A stretch of 6,934 nt of DNA from an uncultured Campylobacter sp. (GCF_938018145.1 NZ_CALIII010000301.1:1-6934), one strand, 5' to 3'; shown: positions 1 through 6,508, counted from the first letter of the stretch. Numbers and translations are program-made. The notes: a model not told the origin generated them from the sequence alone.

Positions 1-493
1 GCAAGCAAATCGGAGCTACGGCAAAGCCGTATAAAAATCCATAAGCGGCATATCCGCTGCCGCTATCCTTCACAAAAAACGACCCGATAATAAGCAAAAT
101 CGGATATAAAATCAGGACTATGCTGGCAAAATTTTCTATCCTAAAAGCCAGGAAGCTATCCCACTGATCCCTCACGAAAAGATAGCTGTATCGCTTGGTT
201 TTATCTCGTTTTAAAACATAAATCGTCCAGAAAATAGGCGCAACTATCATCACAGCGTCCCGAATATAGCTAAAAATTTCAGGTGGCAATTCTATGCCGT
301 TGCTTATAAAAAACGACTCCATATACGACGCTAGGATCGAAAAAAGATAAAAAACGGCAAACGTCGACGACCAGTACGTCATAGTCGCCCGCCTGATAAA
401 CCTATGCCTATCATACCGCCTTTTTGCATCCTCAGAGATTGCGGCAAATTTCTCGTCCAGCTCTTTCATCTCGGCTTGAAATTTTGCGTTCAC
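1..493 (-). CDS. Membrane protein of unknown function, N-terminal 164 residues (3' end outside window)
   Basis: An uninterrupted minus-strand frame runs from a GTG at 493-491 to the left edge, giving 164 codons and no stop. I chose the GTG because AAAAGGAG lies 6 nt upstream (GGAG at 503-500) and a good promoter sits just beyond; the next in-frame ATG is codon 9 and has no better ribosome site. Residues 1-35 are charged and helical with several Lys/Arg/Glu, which suggests a cytoplasmic N-terminus. Four hydrophobic stretches follow, at about residues 39-57, 79-94, 122-141 and 148-164. Between the second and third is a basic, aromatic-rich loop (about 95-118, with KRDKTKRYSY). There is no signal peptide and no motif I recognise. 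It follows pflA in the same direction but lies 348 nt away and has its own promoter, so no functional link is implied. The reading frame is well supported; the function is unknown. Confidence 0.75.
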   Translation of the reverse strand, partial: MNAKFQAEMKELDEKFAAISEDAKRRYDRHRFIRRATMTYWSSTFAVFYLFSILASYMESFFISNGIELPPEIFSYIRDAVMIVAPIFWTIYVLKRDKTKRYSYLFVRDQWDSFLAFRIENFASIVLILYPILLIIGSFFVKDSGSGYAAYGFLYGFAVAPICL

Positions 494-526
494 GGCTAGC
501 TCCTTTTGCAAGCGCTTATTTTAGAA

Positions 527-535
527 ATTATATCA
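527..535 (-). promoter_or_regulatory. Extended -10 promoter (TGATATAAT) for the membrane gene
   Basis: Read on the minus strand, TGATATAAT is a perfect extended -10 element (TGnTATAAT). The predicted transcription start is near position 520, giving a leader of about 27 nt that contains the AAAAGGAG ribosome site of the GTG-start gene. No TTGACA-like -35 box lies 17-18 nt upstream; a weak or missing -35 is usual for the main sigma factor in Campylobacter. The assignment rests on sequence match and spacing only. Confidence 0.6.
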
Positions 536-780
536 AACTTGACGTAGTAAAGCGCCTAAATTTGGGGATTAAATTTGGTTTCAAAGACATAGCCGCATTT
601 TGAAAATTTTACGTTTTGCCGCCGCTTGGCAAATTTAATCAAGCAATGACAAAGAAAATCAACTTAAATTTGACCCGTTTGCCGTAAAATATCTGCGGAT
701 AAAAAGATAGCGCCGCGTCCCGCACGAGCTAAGGCCTAGCGCAATGGTTAAAAGCGTACCGCCTATTTACGGCGATCAGA

Positions 781-822
781 CTCAAATTTAACCCGAGCTT
801 CCCGGCTAAATTTGAGCGGGTT
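781..822 (-). repeat. Interleaved inverted repeats just downstream of pflA
   Basis: CTCAAATTTA (781-790) and TAAATTTGAG (807-816) form a perfect 10-bp inverted repeat with a 16-nt loop. A second pair, AACCCG (790-795) and CGGGTT (817-822), is interleaved with it, so the two stems compete or form a pseudoknot-like arrangement. The structure starts about 20 nt after the pflA stop codon and may serve as its transcript end. No U-tract follows on the minus strand, so it is not a classical intrinsic terminator. Confidence 0.4.
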
Positions 823-841
823 TAAAAAGCAAAAGGATAAA

Positions 842-3214
842 TTATTCTACGAGCTTCATCTGCTCGGCGCAGATGGCCTTCCATGAGCTTTGCAAATTTG
901 AGCCGACGCACTCCTGCAGATACGGCTTTGCTTCGCTTTCGCGTTTTAGTTTGATGTAGATTTCCGAGATCTGAGCTAGCGCGCGCAGCCTGTTTTCGGG
1001 ATCTAGGCGCGTATCTACGAGTTCTCGCGCGGCTTGCAAAGCCTCGCCTAGTCTATCTAGCTTACTTAGCGAGCCGATGTACTCAAAGTCGATTTTCGGG
1101 CTAAAAGTGGCGATATGTAGGCGTTTTTGTAGGTCGATCGCCTTTTTAGCGTAAACCGACGCGTTTAAAAAGTCGTTCGCGCCGTACGTCGCCTCAGCCA
1201 TGCGGTCGTAGAGTTCGATGACCTTAAAGTCGTTTTTGCGTAGCGTCTCGACGGCCGTTATCGTCGCGGCGGCGTCGGTGAGCCTACCTAGCCCCATCAG
1301 CGCCTCAAATCTATAAAAAAGCACGGGCGAGACGTCGGCGTACTCCTGCCTAGACGCGATAGCCAGCGCCTCGTCGGCCACGCGCAAGGCGTCGTTATAC
1401 TTCTGCGTCTTTATCAAAACGGAGGCTAGTTTGATGAGCCACTCCACGCGGTCGAGCATGTCGGGCGTCGAGATATTTTGCGAGGCGAGCTCGTGCGCGG
1501 CGGCGAAACGAGAGAGGCGCATATAGCAGTCAAAGAGCTTAAATTTAGCCCCGATTTTCTCGCCTACGCCGTAGTTTTCTGTCAAATTTACAGCCGTAGC
1601 ACAGTCGTTTTGACGGATGGCTTCACTCGCTAAATTTAGCGCCGCCTGATCCAAGACCGCACTAGCGTCCGTATCGTTTAGATCGTGCACAGCCTGGGTA
1701 TAGCGCAGGACGGAGTCAAATTTGCGCTCTTTTAGATAGAGCGCGACCTGCTCTTTTAGCGCCTTGGCGCCGACGTCCGTTTTGCCGTATTTTTCGATGA
1801 GCGCGTCGTAGTGATCGTGTAGCTTTGTCGCGTTGCTCTCGTCGTTTCTAGCGAAAAATAGCTTATCTAGCGCATTTTGCACGATGGCGGCATACTGCCC
1901 GTCTGCAAACTCGCTTTGGTACCTTTTTAGGTATTCGTAGGCTTTTTGCGTGTCAGGCGTGCCTGTTAGCGCGATTCCTAGATTTTTTAGCACGGTTTCG
2001 TAATCATCGTCGTTTTTGTTTAAGCGGGCGAGTAAAATTTCATAAATTCTCGCGGCGATATCGTCCATATTTTTCTCGTGAAATACCCCAGCCAGCGTCG
2101 TTAGCTTGGACGCGTCGTTTAGCAGGTACTCTTGATTTTTGTTTAAAATTTTGAGCATAAAGTCCTTGGCGCGGTCAAATTTGGCCTTGTCGATGCTGCC
2201 CTGCACGAGGCTCAGAGCCGCGCGGCTAGCGACGTCTAGCGTCTGCGCCGAGTACAGCACGTCCTCGTACATCTTTACCGCCTCGTCCTGCCTGCCCGTG
2301 ACGTAGAGCCTGTCGGCAAACTCAAGGACGGCTAGCTTGGTAAAATTTGAGTTTGGATGCTCGTTCATGAGAATGTCTAGCGTGTAGTTCGCGTCACTAA
2401 CGAGCTCCTGCCTAAGGTAAGCTTTTGTCACTAGATAGAGCACCTCGGGATAGTTTTCGTCCGACACGAACCGCCTCATCCACGCGCGCCCCTCGCTCGC
2501 GACATCCGCCGCGCCAAGACCTTCGAAGCTATTTTGCGAGTCTAAAATTTTATCCAAAGCGCGCAGTCTGTATAGCAAAAACTCGCTGGCAAAAATGCTG
2601 TTTGGATAGCGCCTTAGCGCCGTCTGGATCGTCGCTATCGTGTCGTCGTAGCGTTTGGCGTCGTAGCTTTTTTTCACATCTAGGTACATATTTATGTCGT
2701 TGCTATCGCCGCTTTCTATCGGGGCTTTGTTTAGATCGAGCGGTCCGACACTAGGCGCGGTCATCTGCTCAAATATCGGGGCGAAATTTATCCCCGCGTT
2801 TGTTTGTTTTTTAAATTCGCTTAAATTTTGATCTATCACGATGGCGTGGCGTTTGGCTGCGCCGCCGTTTTTACTAAACGGCACTGCGGATGCGCCGTAA
2901 AGAGGCTCGCTAGACGAGATCAAACGCGAGCTCGCGCGCGGCACGACGTAGATACGCATGCCGCTCTTTTCCTCGCGAAATCTCACTTCAGCCAGGGCTA
3001 AAATTTTATCGTCGACCTTCGGCAGTGCGCCGCCGGCAACGTCGCAAAAATACAGCTTGCGGTCGTAGGCGAGGATCTCCTCTTTACAAACGAGTCCCTT
3101 CTCGTCGCTGATGTTTATCACGGTGTATGGCCTGCCGTCCTCTGCGCCCGAATTTACGCTCAGGCTAAAAGAAAACGCCAAAATCGGTAAAAAAAGCAAA
3201 AAATATTTTCTCAT
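842..3214 (-). CDS. pflA: Periplasmic TPR protein PflA of the flagellar motor
   Basis: This 790-residue protein matches PflA (paralysed flagellum protein A) in length (about 788 residues in C. jejuni) and in architecture. A signal peptide occupies about residues 1-18 (MRKY, then a hydrophobic run ending in SFS). Residues about 25-150 form a strand-rich N-terminal domain with two cysteines, C43 and C57, which could form a disulfide in the periplasm. From about residue 170 to the end it is almost all helix-turn-helix TPR-like repeats; recognisable units include the ones around 174-210 (with RRYPNS) and around 610-640 (with YNDALRVADEALAI). In Campylobacter, PflA works with PflB to build the scaffold that holds the stator units in a wide ring around the motor; loss leaves flagella assembled but not rotating. 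In C. jejuni pflA follows nuoN, as I recall; here its upstream neighbour is a 252-residue orphan. The start is supported by the signal peptide, although no good ribosome site precedes it. Family assignment is from recognition of architecture and synteny, not from an alignment. Confidence 0.8.
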   Translation of the reverse strand: MRKYFLLFLPILAFSFSLSVNSGAEDGRPYTVINISDEKGLVCKEEILAYDRKLYFCDVAGGALPKVDDKILALAEVRFREEKSGMRIYVVPRASSRLISSSEPLYGASAVPFSKNGGAAKRHAIVIDQNLSEFKKQTNAGINFAPIFEQMTAPSVGPLDLNKAPIESGDSNDINMYLDVKKSYDAKRYDDTIATIQTALRRYPNSIFASEFLLYRLRALDKILDSQNSFEGLGAADVASEGRAWMRRFVSDENYPEVLYLVTKAYLRQELVSDANYTLDILMNEHPNSNFTKLAVLEFADRLYVTGRQDEAVKMYEDVLYSAQTLDVASRAALSLVQGSIDKAKFDRAKDFMLKILNKNQEYLLNDASKLTTLAGVFHEKNMDDIAARIYEILLARLNKNDDDYETVLKNLGIALTGTPDTQKAYEYLKRYQSEFADGQYAAIVQNALDKLFFARNDESNATKLHDHYDALIEKYGKTDVGAKALKEQVALYLKERKFDSVLRYTQAVHDLNDTDASAVLDQAALNLASEAIRQNDCATAVNLTENYGVGEKIGAKFKLFDCYMRLSRFAAAHELASQNISTPDMLDRVEWLIKLASVLIKTQKYNDALRVADEALAIASRQEYADVSPVLFYRFEALMGLGRLTDAAATITAVETLRKNDFKVIELYDRMAEATYGANDFLNASVYAKKAIDLQKRLHIATFSPKIDFEYIGSLSKLDRLGEALQAARELVDTRLDPENRLRALAQISEIYIKLKRESEAKPYLQECVGSNLQSSWKAICAEQMKLVE
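1628..1641. repeat. 14-bp perfect palindrome CGCTAAATTTAGCG inside pflA
   Basis: This palindrome is a long form of the AAATTT word that is common across the window. Its 12-bp core GCTAAATTTAGC recurs exactly at 5104-5115, overlapping the terminator after dcuA. Inside pflA it encodes ordinary residues in the TPR region, so it is more likely a genome-wide word bias than a site specific to this gene. Confidence 0.5.
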
Positions 3215-3220
3215 GCGGCC

Positions 3221-3226
3221 ATTATA
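3221..3226 (-). promoter_or_regulatory. Perfect -10 box TATAAT 6 nt upstream of the pflA ATG
   Basis: On the minus strand TATAAT is followed by GGCCGC and then directly by the pflA ATG. With normal spacing, transcription would start at or next to the A of the start codon, predicting a leaderless mRNA. This agrees with the lack of a Shine-Dalgarno sequence at normal distance from the ATG; the only purine run, AAAAAGGG, lies upstream of the -10 box. There is no clear -35 box and I see no sigma54 GG-N10-GC or sigma28 element at the right place. Confidence 0.5.
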
Positions 3227-3377
3227 CCCTTTTTCGTTTAAAAAGCGCTATAAAAGCGAATATTACGCGCTTTTGAGGCGATTTTTTTACTAAATTTCGC
3301 GCATTTGGATAAAATTTTATTTAGCCTAAATTTAACTTTGGCATACCGATAGAATTTTGATTTTAAAGAGCGCGGTT

Positions 3378-3420
3378 GGCGGGCTAATTTTTTTAGTTCG
3401 GCAGCCAAATTTTACCCGCC
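3378..3420 (-). repeat. Imperfect stem-loop with GGCGGG/CCCGCC ends
   Basis: GGCGGG (3378-3383) pairs with CCCGCC (3415-3420), and the pairing continues inward imperfectly through AT-rich DNA. A nested TTGGC/GCCAA pair (3376-3380 and 3404-3408) offers an alternative fold. It lies about 115 nt past the stop codon of the 252-residue orphan. No U-run follows on the minus strand, so a terminator role is only possible. Confidence 0.3.
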
Positions 3421-3504
3421 CCTCCATCCAAAAACCATGCTCTATGAGTCAAATTTGACGTTATAACGCCGAGTTTTGAGATTAAATTTAGTGTAGCGCG
3501 CCTC

Positions 3505-3524
3505 GGCAGATAAATCTATCCGCC
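3505..3524 (-). terminator. Short stem-loop after the orphan gene, possible transcript end
   Basis: On the minus strand GGCGGATA pairs with TATCTGCC around a GATT tetraloop, giving eight base pairs including one G-U wobble. On the plus strand the same site would have an A-C mismatch, so the structure is stronger in the minus-strand RNA, the direction of the genes. It starts about 10 nt after the TAG stop. There is no U-tract, so it may instead protect the 3' end of the message or act with Rho. Confidence 0.4.
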
Positions 3525-3534
3525 AAATTGCTAG

Positions 3535-4293
3535 CTACTGTGCCGTTTTTACGATTTTAACCAGCTTAAAGGCGTATCCGCTAAATTTCGCCCTACAAAG
3601 CGCGACCGTGCCCTTCATCTGCGGCTCTAGCTTAAATTTAGCCACAACGTCGGCGCCATTAGCCTGCACGCTCACTATATCACCGTCTTTTACCTTTGCG
3701 GCCGCAGCAAACGACGCCGAGCCGATTAGCTCTTTCGTTTCATCGCTCAAATTTGAACCGCCCGCCTCATCCATAAAAAACACGACGCTACCGTCAAAGC
3801 TCTCAGGTTCTTTTAACGGCGTTAGCTTGCCGTCCGTTTTAAACTCACCCTGCTCTGCGTCAGACAAAACGACGTTTTTACCGAGCATTTGCAAAAACTC
3901 GAATATATTTTTCGCGTCAGCATGAGCTAAAAAGGAGCTATCGATCACGATATTTTCGCACTCCTCTAAAAACTCCGCGATCTGCTCAAACTCCTCCTCG
4001 CCGACGTTGCACTCGCCGCTTAGGTATCCTTCGTCAAGCCCCTCAAAATATTCGCGCGTTTGCTCGTCAAATTTAGCCGCGTCAAGCGAGTATTTGCAAA
4101 GCAAAGCCAGCACGTAGCTAGCCGATCCGATCTCGCAACGAACGAGATTTTCAGTGCCTAAAATTTTATCCTCAAAGCAAGAAATATATAAAAACTCATT
4201 TTGCTTTATCTGCTCCGCTAGCTGCGGATTTTGCTCGCAAAGCAGGCTTGCCAGGCTCAAAGTTTTTGCATTTTTAAATTCGCCAAATTTCAT
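3535..4293 (-). CDS. Acidic 252-residue protein, possibly related to complex I subunit NuoG/NuoF-like proteins of Campylobacter
   Basis: The start is well supported by AAAGGA 6 nt before the ATG. The protein is acidic and soluble, with no signal peptide or membrane segment. The C-terminal part (about 195-235: VKDGDIVSVQ, then KLEPQMKGTVAL) resembles the molybdopterin dinucleotide-binding fold at the end of NuoG and related oxidoreductases, where the pattern is G-D-x-V, a strand pair, then P-x-x-x-G-x-V-x-L. The middle (about 103-145, with AHADAKNIFEFLQML) resembles the preceding nucleotide-fold segment of the same family. The seven cysteines (19, 39, 53, 66, 95, 112, 233) are scattered with no CxxC cluster, so iron-sulfur binding is not indicated. 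Campylobacter complex I replaces NuoE and NuoF with two unusual proteins, one of about this size, and this may be a relative. Its neighbours here, a racemase and pflA, are not nuo genes. The gene is secure; the family link is tentative. Confidence 0.8.
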   Translation of the reverse strand: MKFGEFKNAKTLSLASLLCEQNPQLAEQIKQNEFLYISCFEDKILGTENLVRCEIGSASYVLALLCKYSLDAAKFDEQTREYFEGLDEGYLSGECNVGEEEFEQIAEFLEECENIVIDSSFLAHADAKNIFEFLQMLGKNVVLSDAEQGEFKTDGKLTPLKEPESFDGSVVFFMDEAGGSNLSDETKELIGSASFAAAAKVKDGDIVSVQANGADVVAKFKLEPQMKGTVALCRAKFSGYAFKLVKIVKTAQ

Positions 4294-4318
4294 CGTTTAT
4301 CCTTTAAATTTAGCTTGG

Positions 4319-4326
4319 ATTTTATA
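4319..4326 (-). promoter_or_regulatory. Possible -10 box (TATAAAAT) for the 252-residue orphan
   Basis: TATAAAAT on the minus strand lies 25 nt upstream of the orphan's ATG, so transcription would start about 18-20 nt before the start codon and include the AAAGGA ribosome site. It also lies just beyond the stem-loop that follows the racemase, as expected for a new transcription unit. There is no -35 match, and AT-rich DNA makes chance matches likely. Confidence 0.35.
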
Positions 4327-4348
4327 AAAATTTGTTTTAAGAGGGGGT

Positions 4349-4375
4349 AAATTTGCGCCGATTAGACGCAAATTT
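4349..4375 (-). terminator. 9-bp perfect stem-loop just after the racemase stop
   Basis: AAATTTGCG (4349-4357) and CGCAAATTT (4367-4375) form a perfect 9-bp stem with a 9-nt loop, starting 2 nt after the racemase TAA. On the minus strand it is followed by ACCCCCTC rather than a U-run, so intrinsic termination would be weak. It may mark the 3' end of the aspartate module. Confidence 0.45.
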
Positions 4376-4377
4376 GA

Positions 4378-5061
4378 TTATTTTTCTAGGCCGAATTTGA
4401 CGGCTGCTTTAGCAAGCTCGAGGGTAGCGTCTACGAATTTATCTTTTTTCGTCGCGTACGGCAAAAATAGCGGTATCTCCGTGCAAGCCGCGATATACGC
4501 ATCAGCCTCGATAGCCGCGATCGTGTCGTTAAAGAGCTCAACGTACTCTTTTAGCTTGTTTGCTTTTGCGCCCTTGTAAATGCAGTCCATGATGTTTGTC
4601 ATCAAATTTTCGGGGATTTTTACGCACTCTAGGCCTGCGGCGATCAGCTCGTTTTCGTAAATTTTAGCCGCGGTCGTGCCGGTGGTGGCGATGACGGCGA
4701 TCTTTTTAGCGTGCGGGAAATTCGACTTTATCGACGCGGTCGCGATTTTAGCGATGTGCAGGATATTTACGCCGCACTCATCCGTTAGGCGCTTGGCAAA
4801 AAAGTGAGCCGTGTTGCAAGCTATGCAGATAGCCTCGCAGCCCGCGTTTTTGAGCCTCGTCGCGGACTCTTTCATAAAAGGAAACGGATCCTCGCCTCCG
4901 TGCAGGATATACGCCGTGCGGTCCGGGATCTGAGGATAGTTATCGATCACGATAGGGATGTTGTCCTGGTCTTTTGCGGCGTTTGTGAGTTCTACGATCT
5001 TAGCGTATAGATCTATCGTAGCTAGCGGTCCCATACCGCCTAAAATTCCGATTCGTTTCAT
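4378..5061 (-). CDS. Aspartate racemase (Asp/Glu racemase family, PLP-independent)
   Basis: This 227-residue protein interconverts L- and D-aspartate by a two-base, cofactor-free mechanism. It has the GGMGP motif at residues 8-12, the family signature PQIPDRTAYIL around 43-53, and the two catalytic cysteines: C82 in CNTAH and C193 in ACTEIP. These match Cys82 and Cys194 of the Pyrococcus horikoshii enzyme (228 residues), and R48 matches its substrate-binding arginine. The second motif has Ala rather than the usual Gly before the cysteine. The start has AAGGA 7 nt upstream. The gene lies 63 nt after dcuA and downstream of aspA, which suggests a role in D-aspartate use or supply. A strong terminator sits in that gap, so its expression is probably lower than that of dcuA. 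Activity on glutamate or other amino acids cannot be excluded from sequence alone, although the motifs favour aspartate. Confidence 0.88.
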   Translation of the reverse strand: MKRIGILGGMGPLATIDLYAKIVELTNAAKDQDNIPIVIDNYPQIPDRTAYILHGGEDPFPFMKESATRLKNAGCEAICIACNTAHFFAKRLTDECGVNILHIAKIATASIKSNFPHAKKIAVIATTGTTAAKIYENELIAAGLECVKIPENLMTNIMDCIYKGAKANKLKEYVELFNDTIAAIEADAYIAACTEIPLFLPYATKKDKFVDATLELAKAAVKFGLEK

Positions 5062-5078
5062 GAAAAAGTCCTTAAATT

Positions 5079-5106
5079 TAAAAAAGCCGAGAGCGAAGTC
5101 TCGGCT
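5079..5106 (-). terminator. Rho-independent terminator between dcuA and the racemase
   Basis: On the minus strand AGCCGAGA, the loop CTTCGC and TCTCGGCT form a perfect 8-bp GC-rich stem (5106-5085), followed at once by a run of five further T residues. This is the best intrinsic terminator in the window and it follows the dcuA stop by 18 nt. The T-run ends at 5080 and the racemase ribosome site starts at 5073, so there is hardly room for a promoter after it. Confidence 0.85.
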
Positions 5107-5124
5107 AAATTTAGCTCAAAATTC

Positions 5125-6468
5125 TTAGAGAAGAACAGGAGCGATGAGGAATGCTAGCGCAACCGAAAGAGCAACCATGATGGTGCCAGGCACGAAGAAT
5201 GAGTGGTTAAATACGAATTTACCGACTCTAGTCGTTCCCGTATCGTCCATAGCGATAGCGCCCAAAGTCGTAGGATACGTAGGAAGTACGAATAGTCCTG
5301 AAACAGCGGCAAATGAAGCGACTAGGATCCAAATTTGACCTGAGTTTTCAGGCGTAGTCATACCTAGCGCAGCAGCGACCGCAGGCATCATAACGCGAGT
5401 GGTTGCGGCTTGAGAGTATAGCAAGCAGCTTAGGAAATATAGCGCGACGGCTAATATAAACGGATACTGCGTAACGACGTTTTTAGCTACCTCTTTGATG
5501 CTATCGATGTGGCCGTTTACAAAAGTAGTGCCTAGCCATGCGATACCGATGACGCATATGCACGCGTTCATACCGCTTTGGAAAGTGCTGGTTGAAAGCA
5601 ATTTGCTAGTGTCGACCTTACAAAGCGTAGCGATAAGGAAGCCAATAGTAAGCATAAAGCTGATGATAGCAGCGTCTCTAGAAAGGATAGGTTTTGCCAC
5701 GATGCCAAGGCTCTTTGAAATAACGAGCGCATAGCAAACGACGACTAAAACGCCGACGGCAAATATCGCAACCGATCTTTTCGCATAAGGTTTTAGCGCC
5801 TGATACTCTACCTCTTTTATCTCCGAAACCGCGCCTCTAGCAAGTCTGTCTTGATAGATAGGGTCTTTTGAGAGGTCAAGATCGTAAAATTTATTTACGA
5901 TAAAGGCCGTAATGATCATAGCTACGAAAGTAGTAGATATGCAGATGAAAAGTAGCATCGGATAGCTAACGCCAAGAGGCTCGCAAACGCCGGTCATAGC
6001 AACGAAAGCCGCAGATATAGGGCTAGCGGTGATCGCTACTTGAGATGAAACAACAGAAAGCGCAAGAGGCGCGCTAGGTTTGATGTTTTGCGTTTTAGCA
6101 ACCTCTACGATAACAGGGATCATAGAAAACGCAGTGTGACCTGTGCCTGCTAGGATCGTAAGAAGATACGTAACGATAGGCGCTAGGTAGTTGATTTGTT
6201 TTGGGTTCTTGCGCAAAATTTTAGATGCGACCTGAACCAAATAATCAAGTCCGCCCGCGACTTGCATCGCAGTGATGGCTGAAATAACGGACGCGATGAT
6301 TAAAATAACGTCCATCGGGATATCTTTCATATCCACTTTCATACCAAGCATCGCCAAAATAACGACGCCAAGACCACCGGCGTAACCCACGCCCATACCG
6401 CCTAGCCTAACGCCTAGGTAGATACCTCCGAGTAGGACTATAATCTGTAAAATCAGCATTATATCCAT
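5125..6468 (-). CDS. dcuA: Anaerobic C4-dicarboxylate/aspartate carrier of the Dcu family
   Basis: This 447-residue inner-membrane protein has the usual length and layout of DcuA/DcuB carriers, with many hydrophobic spans over the whole length. Family motifs are clear: RLGGMGVGYAGGLG at about 21-34, GTGHTA at 108-113, SSQVAITASPISAA at 141-154, and LPTYPTTLGAIAMDDTGTTR at 395-414. Family members take up aspartate, fumarate or malate and exchange them for succinate. I call it DcuA rather than DcuB because it directly follows aspA, as in C. jejuni and E. coli; sequence alone does not settle this. A charged loop at about 196-231 separates the two halves of the protein. The start has AAGGAG 7 nt upstream; a second Met at codon 4 is a less likely start. 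Its gene lies 85 nt after aspA with a terminator hairpin between them, and a second terminator follows it. Confidence 0.9.
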   Translation of the reverse strand: MDIMLILQIIVLLGGIYLGVRLGGMGVGYAGGLGVVILAMLGMKVDMKDIPMDVILIIASVISAITAMQVAGGLDYLVQVASKILRKNPKQINYLAPIVTYLLTILAGTGHTAFSMIPVIVEVAKTQNIKPSAPLALSVVSSQVAITASPISAAFVAMTGVCEPLGVSYPMLLFICISTTFVAMIITAFIVNKFYDLDLSKDPIYQDRLARGAVSEIKEVEYQALKPYAKRSVAIFAVGVLVVVCYALVISKSLGIVAKPILSRDAAIISFMLTIGFLIATLCKVDTSKLLSTSTFQSGMNACICVIGIAWLGTTFVNGHIDSIKEVAKNVVTQYPFILAVALYFLSCLLYSQAATTRVMMPAVAAALGMTTPENSGQIWILVASFAAVSGLFVLPTYPTTLGAIAMDDTGTTRVGKFVFNHSFFVPGTIMVALSVALAFLIAPVLL

Positions 6469-6508
6469 AGGAAAACTCCTTGTATTAGATTTTTTACTTA
6501 CTAAATTT

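Larger units (their letters stand above)
494..841. other. Gene-free stretch between the membrane gene and pflA
   Basis: This 348-nt interval holds the promoter and ribosome site of the membrane gene at its left end and interleaved inverted repeats next to the pflA stop codon at its right end. In between, the DNA is rich in the word AAATTT (about seven copies). I see no reading frame with a credible ribosome site; the best is 15 codons. There is no tRNA that folds properly. Confidence 0.6.
3215..3534. other. Gene-free stretch upstream of pflA
   Basis: This 320-nt interval separates the 252-residue orphan from pflA. It contains two hairpins in its right half (3378-3420 and 3505-3524), about six AAATTT words, an 8-bp inverted repeat (AAAAGCGC at 3241-3248 with GCGCTTTT at 3267-3274), and the pflA -10 box at its left edge. 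I find no credible small gene; a 31-codon minus-strand frame lacks a ribosome site. Confidence 0.6.

Noticed and set aside
732..790. tRNA-like segment with a D-arm-like stretch (TAGCGCAATGGTTAAAAGCG) and a CGCC/GGCG stem with a 7-nt loop
   Set aside because: There is no T-arm with GTTC, no matching acceptor stem, and the loop lacks the T before the anticodon position, so it does not fold as a tRNA.
744..791. 15-codon plus-strand frame starting ATGGTTAAA
   Set aside because: Too short, a weak and distant purine run, and a plus-strand gene would be alone among minus-strand genes.
2425..2754. 109-codon plus-strand open frame
   Set aside because: It lies wholly inside pflA on the opposite strand, is rich in Arg and Ser as expected of a shadow frame, and has no ribosome site.
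3241..3288. Hairpin AAAAGCGC/GCGCTTTT followed by a T-run on the plus strand, resembling a terminator
   Set aside because: No plus-strand gene lies upstream to be terminated, the T-run is 6-7 nt away from the stem, and on the minus strand it would sit just upstream of pflA with no T-run.
3111..3293. 60-codon plus-strand frame across the pflA start region
   Set aside because: It overlaps the signal peptide and promoter of pflA and encodes a basic, low-complexity tail with no ribosome site.
3344..3432. 31-codon minus-strand frame in the gap upstream of pflA
   Set aside because: No Shine-Dalgarno, unremarkable composition and overlap with a hairpin; not supportable as a gene.
3608..3925. 105-codon plus-strand open frame
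   Set aside because: It lies inside the 252-residue orphan gene on the other strand; that gene has a proper ribosome site and a better protein composition.
4341..4347. Short G-run that might be a phase-variable tract
   Set aside because: Only five G residues in an intergenic hairpin region; Campylobacter contingency tracts are usually eight or more.
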